A stretch of 64,000 nucleotides of DNA, taken from Liolophura sinensis (Eukaryota > Mollusca > Polyplacophora > Chitonida > Chitonidae). Under the pieces are notes generated by a model. That model did no database searches. It saw only the letters and a program-made list of their open reading frames with translations, and was not told the origin of the DNA. Shown piece after piece: positions 1 to 10,994 of the stretch. The stretch's first letter is position 1, and each line of letters starts with the position of its first letter. Where the stretch lies: positions 11,087,504-11,151,503 of the forward strand of contig NC_088298.1 in NCBI RefSeq assembly GCF_032854445.1, in the 5' to 3' direction. The position numbers were made by a program, and so were the translations under genes.

Positions 1-1
1 G

Positions 2-727
2 TCGAAAGTTAAGAAGATCTTTTCGAGGAAGAAAAAGAAGAAAGGTACACCCAGAAAAGGTGGTAATGCTAGTGTGTTTCCAGCGCTACCAAAAAAGGGC
101 ATCTTCTCAGCCGTCAAATCTCCGCCAGCTGAGACCCGGTCACCGCCATCACCGAAGAAACCACCCTCACTGAAACCAGCACAACGCCCACCGCCCCCTG
201 AAAAGAAACCATTTGCTCTACCAAAACTGCCCTCTCTTCCGAAGATACCGTTGCCAAGCGTACCTCCTAAAATTAATGACTTTGTAGATTCTGTCAAATT
301 ATCTCCTCAAATTAATAATTTTATGGATTCCGTAAAGTCAAAAATTCCATGCATACGTTCCGAAAGCTCGTCGCCTGAACTAAACCAACCGCCACTTGCG
401 CCCGATATGCCGCCGCCACCACCATCTGGTATGTCACCACCACCATCTGGTATGTCACCACCACCATCTGGTACGCCAAACCCACCGCCACCTCCACCAC
501 CGCCACCTAGTTATCCGCCGCCGACCCGACCACCGCCACCTCCTCCACCGCCACCTAGATATCCACCGCCGACCGCACCACCGCCACCTCCTCCACCGCC
601 ACCTAGTTATCCGCCACCACCACCGCCTCCCGGTGCACCGCCGTCAAAGCCACCGCCACCTCCACCACCGCCGCCTGGTTATCCACCGCCACCGCCACCG
701 CCGTCCAACAGAGCACGCGGACCATAA
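2..727 (+). CDS. Lys- and polyproline-rich protein, C-terminal part (5' end outside window)
   Basis: The frame is open from the first bases of the window to a TAA at 725-727, giving a 241-residue C-terminal fragment. The window starts inside the gene, so the true start and any upstream exons are not visible. In order: a strongly basic stretch (KKIFSRKKKKKG), a Pro/Lys-rich region with repeated LPKLP/IPLP elements, two similar short segments ending NDFVDSVK and NNFMDSVK, three SGMSPPP-type repeats, then four long proline runs separated by SYPPPT, RYPPPT, SYPPP and GYPPP. Proline runs of this kind bind profilin, SH3 or WW domains and occur in formin FH1 regions and WASP/VASP-like actin regulators, but no FH2, WH2 or EVH1 domain is visible here. 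The family is therefore not assigned. Codon use in the proline runs is mixed (CCG/CCA/CCT), which argues for selection on the protein rather than simple DNA slippage. Confidence 0.72.
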   Translation, partial: SKVKKIFSRKKKKKGTPRKGGNASVFPALPKKGIFSAVKSPPAETRSPPSPKKPPSLKPAQRPPPPEKKPFALPKLPSLPKIPLPSVPPKINDFVDSVKLSPQINNFMDSVKSKIPCIRSESSSPELNQPPLAPDMPPPPPSGMSPPPSGMSPPPSGTPNPPPPPPPPPSYPPPTRPPPPPPPPPRYPPPTAPPPPPPPPPSYPPPPPPPGAPPSKPPPPPPPPPGYPPPPPPPSNRARGP

Positions 728-892
728 CAAAATGACCAACCAGCGCCGCCAACGCTTCCGAATCATATGCATGTCTGAATTTATTAATGTAAATTACAGT
801 GTGCTCTATTGAGGATATCCTTCATCTCTGAAAGATATTCAGCCGTAAATTGTCTGAATTTAACCGACTGAGTGGATAGAAATTAATGATTG

Positions 893-898
893 AATAAA
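893..898 (+). promoter_or_regulatory. Candidate polyadenylation signal of the polyproline gene
   Basis: A canonical AATAAA lies about 165 nt after the stop codon of the polyproline reading frame, in AT-rich sequence expected for a short 3' UTR. The cleavage site was not determined. Confidence 0.5.
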
Positions 899-2348
899 TA
901 TTGAATAAGCTATGGGCTGAATTAAATCTTTAAATGTTTGTCTACATACCTTATTTCGTGCCAGTTTTAAACCCCGCATAAACGAAAGCTGAAAGGAACT
1001 ATACCGGAGATTTTTTGCCAAAAAAATCGATCGAATTTTGGCTATTATTTTAGAATAACCAAATAACTTTCACAAAATATCAGCCTAGTTTGTATAAGTG
1101 TTATCGTTCAATATCAGTAGTAAAGTTTATAAAATTTATAGTGTGGGTAGCATTAAAACTTTTTCAAACTTTAAAATCATTTTAAGACATCAAATAAAAA
1201 AGGTACAAATCTGATTTTTACCGAAAATAATTTGAACTGTTCTTGGTAAAGACAGAAAATTTCATTTAAGTAGCGAATATGCCTTTTTTGTCAGAATTAT
1301 CCGGTATACATCCTTAAGACGCGACTCAACTCAACTCAACTCCTCGCACCCACCATACGACTTTAAGATTGAACGGCATACTCGTAACGACTGGAGGCAG
1401 CTTACAGCGGTTTTTCGTGTTGCCTAGCAACCAAATGAAGTGTAGAGAATCAAAACTTAAACAGTATTAGACAGTAAAGTGACGACGAGGGGGATACATA
1501 GACTGATGACGAAGAGGCAGACACGGGCTGATGACGAGGGGCATTCATAGTTAGGTCGTGACTCAGTTCTTTTGGAACCTGTCGTATATTTTCCGGACAG
1601 TTACGAATGAGTACAATTGGTGCCAATTCCAGCTGAGTTGCACTGTTATTCGGACTACTCCAGCGCTGTCAAAATGACGCATGTGTTGGGATGAGTTCAG
1701 CTCGGCATTTAAGGATACATGGAATGCATGCTCTTTATTTCTTAACACGTAGCTTAATGTGTGGCTTAACATGTAAAAGTAAAAAAAAGCTCCTCATATA
1801 ATATATAAAATGGCTTTAAACTATAGTTTTCCTGAGGCACCAGCGGTGAGTATGGAAATCAAATGATAGCTGTCATAAGAGTTTTGTTGGGACAAGAACC
1901 AGAATTGCCAGGATGTCCATCGGTCACGTCATTTCCGAATATTTCCGATCAGCGATGGAAATATGCATAAAATTTAGGGGTTTTTAAGAAACACAATATA
2001 TCTAAAACAATGAACATTTTTTTCTTACTTATCAGTCTTCATTTCCCTTAAAACTATTTTATAATTTATGTTTTACATTATTCTTAAAGATGTCCATTGC
2101 ATGCTGAACACTGCGGGGCTGAATTAGATAATAAATCTTTGTTTCTGCGTATATCCAGGAATCAATATCATACACGTGAAAAAATCATCAGCCAATACTG
2201 ACGTATACTGACGAATAGCAAGACCAATTTCCAGGACAACGTTCAACACAAACCGCTAAAGAACTAAGAATGTATGCAGAGTAAGAAATTTGGACGTATA
2301 ACGCGGAGCTGTCAACATATTTTAGTTAGCAAGGCCTGTAATAGGCGT

Positions 2349-2449
2349 CCGGTTTCCTCCCACCATAATGCTGGCCTCTGTCGTATAAGTGAAATATTCT
2401 TGAGTGTCGAGTTAAACACCAATCATTTTAATAAGTAAGTAAATATAAA
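2349..2449 (+). mobile_element. tRNA-derived SINE, 3' fragment
   Basis: Only the tail half is present: the CCGGTTTCCTCCCACCATAA body segment, the GTCGTATAAGTGAAATATTC segment and a degraded AAATA-like tail. The head with the Pol III boxes is missing. Confidence 0.75.
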
Positions 2450-3269
2450 CTTCTAAATGTAATCATTATGCAAATCCGAAACATGGCAGTACGTGATTGG
2501 CTAGATGCTAAGTCCTCCATTACCGCAACATTATCATTTAAACCAGGCGGAAAGCCTGAGCCAAGTGTTACACAATCCAGCTGTACATACAATCGCTGTC
2601 ACCGATTTTAGATAAACATCCACATCTTCAGGAGATGGATAAACCAGTTCGACTGTCTGAATACTGAAGTTGTCCTATCGTTGTTTATACGAACTTCCCA
2701 TTATTTGCTATATGACATACCGATCTGTCAAAGTTAATGTTTGTCAAGTCAACTACAGATTCTCACAGATCAGCACAGTACAACTGTACTTATTTGAGCT
2801 CTCGGCAACTAAACTTCATAACTTCATTAATGTTAAATCCTTGCAAACAGCGAAATTATTTGACATTAATGGCCCATGGGCTTATTTCAAGACAGATGTG
2901 ATCAACATGTACTGACTTACTGATAAACAGTATTCGCCATCAAAAGCAAAGAGATAATGTCATAGCTGTTTGACCTGCAATTACAATACACTAAAAATTA
3001 CTAATAACGTTACAAAAATGTAAGTTTGTCTTGATAAACCCCAAAGAGTTTGCTATTTCCCATGCAGGAAGATTATTATTAAAAAAAAGTACAACACAGC
3101 AACTGTTATAATTGTGTAAGATATGTTGACTAACAACCATATACATAAATAAAGAAAAAATAGAAACATAAAGTAAACAAATAAATTCAGTGTATAATTC
3201 TAATTATACATGACATTAAATGTAACTGGGTAAATAGTATATGCCGCGCAGCACATACACTAAGAGAAA

Positions 3270-3545
3270 AGCTTGTGGGTCAAATGACTCAAAAAACTGA
3301 GTTTATACAATTGACCTAATTCATTGAGTCATATGACCAGATCGCTGAATCATGAAACTCTTCAGGTTATATTTGTTGACTCACTTTGTTAGTCGGAAAA
3401 CTCACAGGAATATTGCATGACTCAGAGAATTTGGTTATATGACTCAGTTTTCTGATTTGAATTAGCGGCTCAACTGTATAAACTCAGTTGTCTGACTTGT
3501 ATGAACTCAGGTTTCTGACTCAATTGTATAAACATTGAAAACATG
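3270..3545. repeat. Degenerate TGACTCA-rich repeat stretch
   Basis: The motif (T)GACTCA, or close variants, recurs roughly every 20-40 bases, often next to ATATGA or TATAAA. The spacing is irregular. It resembles an old decayed minisatellite and incidentally contains AP-1-like heptamers. Confidence 0.45.
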
Positions 3546-3868
3546 GCGACGTTGGTTAGTCTCGTTCGATTCAACGTTTAAACTGCCTGATAACTGCTAA
3601 ACGATGGCGTACGGATGCTGGCTGTGACATAGCTACAGCCTGGTCGACTCCGGGAATCAGTGCATACCAAATGTAGGCTCGATCTACTATTTTTAGTGCA
3701 ATTATGTGCGTGGGAGATATGGAACGTTATGTTATAGTATCCCAGCCAGCTGAACTACTCACGACGTAAACCATCTAATAATACTTTGTGTATGGATTTT
3801 CGAGGCATATGGGTCATTCCAATGATTCTCTGATAACTACGGAGAGTGAGACTACGTTTTATCAGAGT

Positions 3869-3890
3869 GGGGGGGGGGGGGGGGGGGGGG
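3869..3890 (+). repeat. Poly-G run (22 bp)
   Basis: An uninterrupted run of 22 G follows ATCAGAGT. Such runs are prone to length error in sequencing. Confidence 0.9.
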
Positions 3891-4067
3891 ACTGAAGAAT
3901 GGTGAGGTATTCCCGCCGAAATTATCAGTTTGGAATTTATTCTAACTTTTTACACTGTTTACACTGATATTTACACTGTTTTAACATGCAAAATGGTGAG
4001 AAAAAAGGAGCCGTTGAAAGGTCAATGTATACCAATTAATGTAGAAAGAATGAATTAATAAAATTTT

Positions 4068-4265
4068 ACCGCTTCGGTGGTCTACTGGGTAAAGTGTCCG
4101 TCTCAAAGTCGGGAGACCTGGGATCAAATCCGGGTCGGGTCATACCAAAGACTAAAACTGTAACTTGCTGCTGCCTTGATTGTCGCTCAAAGCTGAGAGG
4201 TTGGAGCGAGGAAACGGGACTGGTACAGCGTTGAACACCAGTATATACATACATAAAGTACTGTA
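4068..4265 (+). mobile_element. tRNA-like repeat, probable second SINE family
   Basis: The segment has an A-box-like TGGTCTACTGGGTAAAG and a B-box-like GGGATCAAATCC in tRNA order and spacing. The D- and T-arm pairing is imperfect and no clean acceptor stem closes, so this is a tRNA-derived repeat head rather than a working tRNA gene. The body then runs through a TTGTCGCTCAAAGC segment to about 4265. Confidence 0.45.
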
Positions 4266-4451
4266 TCATTAAAATCTGAGGATATCCTAAATATTGTCAT
4301 AAACCCATATATATAAATATAATATATTCTTTTAGTGTACATGGTGTTAACAAGAAAACAGATTGCACCAATTCGACCAAGGGTTCTGACAGCTATTTTA
4401 TGAAAAATAGGAAATCGCGCCACAAAACAAAGTTGAGAAAGAATCCATGTT

Positions 4452-4577
4452 TTTATTTATTTGATTGGTGTTTTACGCGGTACTCAAGAATATTTCACTT
4501 ATACGACGGCGGACAGCATTTTGGTGGGAGGAAACCGGGTAGAGCCCGGGGTTGCTGACAGACCTTCCCACGTACCC
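4452..4577 (-). mobile_element. tRNA-derived SINE, 5'-truncated
   Basis: On the + strand it starts with the TTTATTTATTTGATTGGTGT tail complement and continues through the body to about CCTTCCCACGTACCC. An internal block (the GGAAACCCACGACCATCCGC region) and the tRNA head are missing. Confidence 0.8.
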
Positions 4578-6097
4578 AATATTTTTAAAAATGTCCTCTG
4601 TTTTAATATTATATCTAGTTGTAAACAAGGAAGAAAGCAATGTGACGAAGGGATAACATCCCAGCCTTGAATGGCCCAAGATAAAAGAAAAAGTGAATCT
4701 AAGCCCGAAAGACATCAGCGCCAAAACACACAAAAACATGTAGGAGATCGAGAAAATCTCGGGATTCGCTGTCATTGGCAGGAATTGAATCTCTCATCCT
4801 GTAGACCACAACAAGCCCTTTGTCTGTTATGAGAGTCAAATTCTAACTGCTTAAGTTCTATAACATTGACCACTGCCCTAAGCTTAATGGCCTTAATGGA
4901 TCAAAATAGAAAGTAATAAACCCGAAAGCACATCTCAAGAACCAATAACTGTCTACGTTTAAAAAGTCAAACGTTCCCTTCCAGTTACAGAAGGCAGATG
5001 AGATCTGTTTCAATCCCGATACTTCCATTTCTGATAGTGTTTGTCTTCTCAGTATTGATAGCCTTCCCGGTCACCTGATTTCAGTAATGCAAGCCATTTC
5101 TGACTGTACTATCACAGATGCTCTTGTTCCGACATTCGTGTTCAAAGCACGATTTTGTAGAGGCATGGGTTTCGTATGAGCTCCTAACGGTAAGTATTCA
5201 CTTTCGGGTCATTTTCTCATCCTGCGCCCGATTGTTGAAAACAAATCTTTAAAAGTATTTTACAAAACTATGAGCCGGAGGAATTATGTTTCATGAGTAG
5301 AAAATAAGGAGCAGTAATTGATCTATCTAGTGACAAGCTTATAACTTCATCGCAAGTGACCTTTGATAATGCAAAGCAACGGACGATTTTCAGCTGTAAT
5401 TGCAATTTATGCAAGAAAACTACATATCGGAGGATAAAAACAAAACTAGATTCGTCTTTAGCAAGCCAAACATGAAACTGCTATATTATTCTTTCACAGT
5501 TTATCACGTGACTTAAATGACCGACAGTGAGCTTCCTCAGTTCTAGACAGATGTAAATAAAATTTGCAAACCTGATGCCCCTAGAAGTCTTGCACACGCA
5601 TATCAATTTTCAATTTTGCAATCGAATTAGCTGCTCTGGAGAAGAGACATTTTCTACATTTACATACTTCTCAAGTATGGCCGATAAGAGCGTAGTTCAA
5701 GCAATGTGGTGATGAACTCAGCTGGTAATTATCACATGTTATAAAGCTCAGCTGTCTTGGCGTAGTTTTACAGGTACACGCGATTCACACTGTACTACTT
5801 TCCCTGACTGTCGCTAGCCCACTGAGCTGTCACAGGGTGGTCGCTTTCTCCAGGTTCGGCATGCCTTCACCCATAATAACCCCGGCCTCCGTCAAGTATT
5901 GAGAACAATTTTAAAGACAGGAGGTCCATCAGATACTTGGCGGAGGTACAGTGGTTTACTTTGCTAAACCTCACTACCACCGTGTAAATGAAAAGTTCTA
6001 AAGTACGGGGTTCAACACGGTCCAGTCAAACAAATAAACTAAATATAAGGGAACTGTATCCTAAATATGACTTTAAAATAAAAAAATAAAGAAATAA

Positions 6098-6340
6098 AGT
6101 GCTGTCGCCAGTGAAGCGCAATTATACCGAAGACACCAGTCATGACACCTCACCCAGTCACATTATGCTGATAACGGGCCAACTAGTCCTGTTTCTTTGC
6201 TTTAACCTCTCAATAGTGAGCATCAAGCGAGGCAGCAACAAGTACCTTTTGAATGTATTTGGTATGAAACCGATTGGGGATTGATTCCCGGCCTCCGGAC
6301 TTCGAAGTGGACGCACTAACCATTAAACCACCTATGATGC
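6098..6340 (+). repeat. Interspersed repeat family C
   Basis: It shares CGAAGACACCAGTCATGACA, CACCCAGTCACATTATGCTG and CCAACTAGTCCTGTTTC with copies near 16.3 kb, 46.1 kb and 52.3 kb. No coding capacity or terminal repeats were seen. The 3' part contains TTCGAAGTGGACGCACTAAC, which looks tRNA-like in reverse. Confidence 0.6.
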
Positions 6341-7264
6341 GACTAAATGCTTGAACTTAAATGGTACAATATATCAGCTCTTGCGTTGACTTCTATTTTT
6401 TTTCTTACTTAACGTATCTGTTTGTTTTATTTTTTTAATCAAATATAGCACGCTTGTGAAATCAATTTGTTTCTTTTCAGAGAAGTAATAAGTCTTTTGG
6501 AAATGAGTTGTAAGTAAATAAGTTTTTTTTTACAGTATTTCGCACTTTTGATGAATGATGAAGGATCATTTAGACCATCGGTCTTGTCTATGGCCGGGGC
6601 ACTGTGTAATTGTGAGAGGTTAGCTTACTGGATATTGCGTACAAAGGCTACACATTAGCCCTAAAACACTGACGATTCATGATGGTCGTCCAAGTGCACA
6701 TTGGCATCCTGGTTCCCGGACCAGAATACTAAGATTGCTAATCCCTGGAACCAGGATAACTCATTGTTTCGCCAGATGATTTCACACGGTTCTCGACATA
6801 GCAGCTTACCGAGTGTGGACAAAATCCACATATCGAGTCGAGCGATTATGCTATGCCACAGCAGTCAGCTTAGGTAATATTCTGACCGGCTTTAAAAACG
6901 CATCAACATGAATCCATGAAAAATGTCATGATAGTTTGAGAATAACATCGGAAATAAACATGGCTAGAAGGTAAGGAAGCTCCAAAGATGTTCTCAAGTT
7001 TGATAGCTTTTTGTGAGTCGTAACCCGAACGCACCATGGATCAGGACTGAAATACACGTTTTTACTCCTGAAAAGCACGAAAAATTCAAAGTGTCATTAC
7101 TCGGTGCAGAAATGGGGTATAAACTGAAGGCATTTAAAAGTTATCGACATGATCGCTGTGGCAGCGGAATAGCACTGAGGACACAGTAGTGACACATGAG
7201 GAACGGGAGGCGTCATTGCCTTGATTGAAGTTGGCCTGACTACAAGGACCATAGCAGAAAGGTT

Positions 7265-7490
7265 GAGAGTGAGTGAGTGCATGGGCTTTAACGTCGTGCT
7301 CAACAATTTTTCAGTCATAGGACGATGAAGGAATCCTTAGAATGCATGTAATGTACCTCCTTGTTGCAGAACAGATTTCCACCACTCTTTTATCTAGTGC
7401 TGCTTCACTGAGACGCCTTACCAAAGGCAAGTAAGCACGTGCTTTTATGGATTTATGGTACAGAATTAGACCATGGCCTGCCTTGTCTCC
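7265..7490 (-). mobile_element. Interspersed repeat family B
   Basis: It begins on the + strand with a GAGT microsatellite, then a GGGCTTTAACGTCGTGCT block followed by TTGTTGCAGAACAGATTTCC and CACTGAGACGCCTTACC. A clear second copy is at 29123-29305, and the terminal block alone occurs in reverse at 45.8 kb and 61.5 kb. The size, simple-repeat tail and lack of coding suggest a SINE or another short non-autonomous element. Confidence 0.65.
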
Positions 7491-9187
7491 CGACCTATCA
7501 TCCATCCTATCAGCGCATTGCAGGTTGACCTCAAATCGCCAAAGTTAGAGATATTTCACCTGTCCTACAACTTGAGTGGCGCTGGATGCACAAGCCGTTA
7601 TCGAGAAGAACTGATACAGAGCCCACAAGAAAGCATTGTGTGGCATGAATTGTAAATAGGGTGGTCCTACCCGGTTATGACTTTGTCTATGGACCTCCCT
7701 TTTGTGTGTTCCATTCCCTCAACATTAAAATGGCCTACTTACCAATGACACTTGTCATTACTAATGCGTAACTGACCATAATGTTGACCATAATAAATGT
7801 ACTATGGCGACCATCATTATGACGGGCAGAAGAGACAAAGTTCTGGGGGGAAAGCCACGATCATCCGTAGCTAGCTGGCAACCGGAGAAGAAGTCAGCAT
7901 GAGCTAGATTTGAACTCTCAGCGTCCACTGCAGCTGATGAAAATTACATTTAAAAAATACGGTGGTCAGAGTTATGGGTGGAGTATAGGCCTACCACAAC
8001 ACCTTCGCCAGGTAACTGACAGATTTTCTGACTTAAAAGCATCCCTATATATGACGGCGGTCAGGGATATTGGTGGAGTGTACCACTGCACCATAGCCAG
8101 GTGTAACTTAGTCACAATGAGACCAGAGGGATTGTAACACACTTTTTCGTTGGTCGAGCTATTAGGCCGATACGAGCATGTACCTATAAATACACAACGC
8201 GATCACACCCAGAGATTATGGGGCAAAAAGTTAGTGTCGCGACTACGGAGCGATAGCCGTGGACATGGAATTTGGGAGTTTTGGTGACAATACACAGTTA
8301 TATGGTGCTCAAGCATATGTACACCGCACATGGGATAGCTTGTCAGTAACTTGCCGAAGGCCGATGGTTTATCCCTTGAACTACCCTTTTCTGCATTACA
8401 TTTCTTGACTATGGCGCTAAACAACATAAATAAGAAAATAAATAAATAAACTAATAAATACGTATAGTACACACAAAATGAGGCGCAAACCAGATTGTGA
8501 TGCATCCAATACGTGGTGTGTATTTTTACATGATATAAATATATCTGACAACATCCGATATTATCAAAAACAAACTCCCGAATGTAACAGTTCAAAACAA
8601 AGCCTAACATCATCGTGAGTCATCGTCTATCCTAGGGATAAATGCGTATTTGTCCGTAGATCAAGTTTTAGTACATGCAAGGAAATTTCCCCGAGCGTCT
8701 TTCCACCGTACCATGTGCCAGCTGGCGCTTGGTACGACGTCATTACCATTAAGTGATGACGTAGCTGGCCTGCCTTTGGCAAATGGGTACCACCGGTTTT
8801 GGCAAACCTGAAATTTCCGGCATTCTTCGTCGTCCAATCAACGTGAAGCCGATCCCTCTACTGAGACAGAGTCATCCAAAGTCGCTGCTGAAAATATCCC
8901 AATACAAACACTTTAACACAATAACTGTGTATTTTGCTTACAGCAGAAATAACATATCAGCATGGCACCCACTGACATGTCCTTATTATGTTAGCTTTAC
9001 AGCTGTTGTAACTTCATAATGAAGACAAAAGTATTTGCGTATGTTATTGTGAGGTGCAGGGAATGGGGTGTGGGGTGGGGATTATATTCCTGAGTGTGAC
9101 TGTGGGTGGGTGAGAGAATGTGACGTCTCCATGTCCCAGATTTTCACATGAAATGAAATCTACACATACTATTTTATCGTGTCGTAA

Positions 9188-9329
9188 GTGGGAAGGTCTG
9201 GCAGCAACGTGTGGATGGTCGTGGGTTTTCCCCGGACTATGTCCGGTTTCCTCCCACCATAATGCCGACCGCTGTTGTAGAAGTGAAATATTCTAGAGTA
9301 CGGCGTAAAACATGAGTGAAATAAATAAA
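9188..9329 (+). mobile_element. tRNA-derived SINE, 5'-truncated
   Basis: It starts at GTGGGAAGGTCTGGCAGCAA and runs through the whole body to an AAATAAATAAA tail. The head is missing. Confidence 0.82.
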
Positions 9330-9499
9330 AATTATGTCGACAAATTTATCGACATTCCATCCTACTTTTAGCAAGTCAGGTTGAACTTGAGGTATATTTC
9401 GTCCAAAGTTAAGCAATGTAACATGCAAGGTGCTTGTTGTGTTACCGTTTGAATTAAGCTATGCTGTGCGAGCTATATTTTATTTTGCGTAATATTTAT

Positions 9500-10390
9500 T
9501 TTCGTTTTTTTATTCTTGCTTTACTCTATACACAAGGTTATCTCAATTAAGCGATGTGTGAAAAGAGTGGTGTGTTTATTTATGCATTAACAACCTAAAC
9601 TAAGGAAGCGCCCAAAGCATACAGTTTTACAATTCTTATTTTCTTTACCCATCGAAAAAAAAAGAGAATAAAAAAACTTCCACCGACTTAACCAACCAAT
9701 CAAAATGCTGATACTGAAATACTAGTTTCTCACTGGCCACTAAGTCGGGAGAAATTATACTTTTCCGGGCCCGAGTTTGCAGATTTAGTTTCTTTATTCT
9801 CTTTTTATTTCTACCGTTAAAAAACAAAAAAGACAATTTATTTACTTAATTTTTTTTCACGGTGAAAAGGACTTTACCCGTGTTAGTGATCCAATCAGAA
9901 ATACCGTTGTATTTGCCATGCCTATTGGTTCACTGAGTCGAAAAATTAATGGTAACTTTAGTAAATAAATTATCTTTCTTTCGACGAAAAAAAAAACAAC
10001 AGAAATATAAAACTATATCCCTTCAATGGTTCCGTAGATCCTTGCTTTTACTCCATACTCTCGGTTATTTCAATTAAACTATGTTGGGTGGTGTGCCTAT
10101 TTCTGCATTAAAAAGATATACTATGTAATTTATATATTTTTTGCATTATATTTGTTTATTTTATTCATCTGTTTATTTATTTCATTCTTGCTTTTACTCT
10201 GTACTCAAACTTATTTCAATCAGACGATGTTGGTAAACGTGGTGTACTTATTTCCGTGCTAACAGGCTGTACGGTCAGTGCTTTTTATGTTACATTTTGT
10301 GTCACAGCAAAGTGAACTGCACTTGTACTTGTTTCCGCCTTAATAAGCTGCACTGTGCTTGTTATTTTACATTTACAAACATTTTGCTTG
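9500..10390. repeat. Diverged AT-rich repeat block
   Basis: Three diverged copies of a segment reading roughly TTGCTTT-ACTC-ATACTC followed by GGTTATTTCAATTAA and ATG-TGG-TGGTGT occur near 9520, 10044 and 10185. Between the first two, the stretches around 9640-9850 and 9950-9990 are partly inverted copies of each other (for example AGACAATTTATTTACTTA against TTAGTAAATAAATTATCT). It looks like an old foldback or nested element. Confidence 0.4.
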
Positions 10391-10620
10391 TAATTCACTT
10401 CAGTCCACGTTCCATCAAAAGAAGTCTGGTGTCACATAAGCACTGTTTGTCTTCAAATTTCTCATAAAAATTCATAAACATTTTACATTTAATCTTCTAG
10501 TCGTGGGGCTATAAAATCCATTCCAACATTGAAAGCTGTGCTTACAGTAATAAAAACTTGTTTGGACGTCAGTGTATTTAAACACCAGCTATATATATTT
10601 AATAAATCCCACAACAGATT

Positions 10621-10994
10621 TCATGCAATTGATTGCAATAAAAATAGTAAAGACAATATTTCATCTGATTTCGGCATCGTTTTCTTCTCCTTTATAACAC
10701 AAAAAACCCCATGACTGTGGTTCGTTAAATGGGAAGAGTCATTTTCTAGAAAATGACCCGAAGGTGAACACCTACCGCCAGGTACGCAAAATGTTACCGT
10801 GCCCGTGCAAACTTGCGCGGCACCAGCGAATGTCGCAATAAGAGCGTTCGTAATCGTGCACACAGCGGCGTCTGTCGGAGTCACGGAATCAACAGGGCCG
10901 GCAAGGAAACCAGCGGGGGGAAAACAAAAACCAGCAAGCAGACTAATGCAAATCACCGATGTCGTCTGCGACGTTGTACCGTCCGGGCATACAC
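10621..10994 (-). CDS. Secreted Cys-containing protein, main exon
   Basis: The acceptor TATATGTTTTACAG is followed by GT, which completes the Gly codon opened by the previous exon (phase 1). The frame then reads GVCPDGTTSQTTSVICIS and onward to CVPGG. A GTAGGT donor after 10776 could end the exon in phase 1. Without splicing the frame continues 51 codons to TGA at 10623-10621. The exon is more GC-rich than its surroundings, as expected for coding sequence. A + strand frame over the same bases is a shadow. Confidence 0.6.

Larger units (their letters stand above)
899..10620. other. Intergenic region, no gene recognised
   Basis: This 9.7-kb stretch has only short open frames on both strands and none with a recognisable domain, signal peptide or credible splice-site pair. 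It holds SINE fragments, a tRNA-like repeat near 4.1 kb, copies of two further interspersed repeat families, a 22-bp G run, a degenerate TGACTCA-rich stretch at 3270-3540, and a diverged AT-rich repeat block at 9.5-10.4 kb. Small non-coding RNA genes cannot be excluded by eye. Confidence 0.5.

Noticed and set aside
321-812. His/Arg-rich frame (+) and Val-rich frame (-) over the polyproline sequence
   Set aside because: Off-frame readings of CCN-rich codons. The polyproline frame is open from the window start and has varied third positions.
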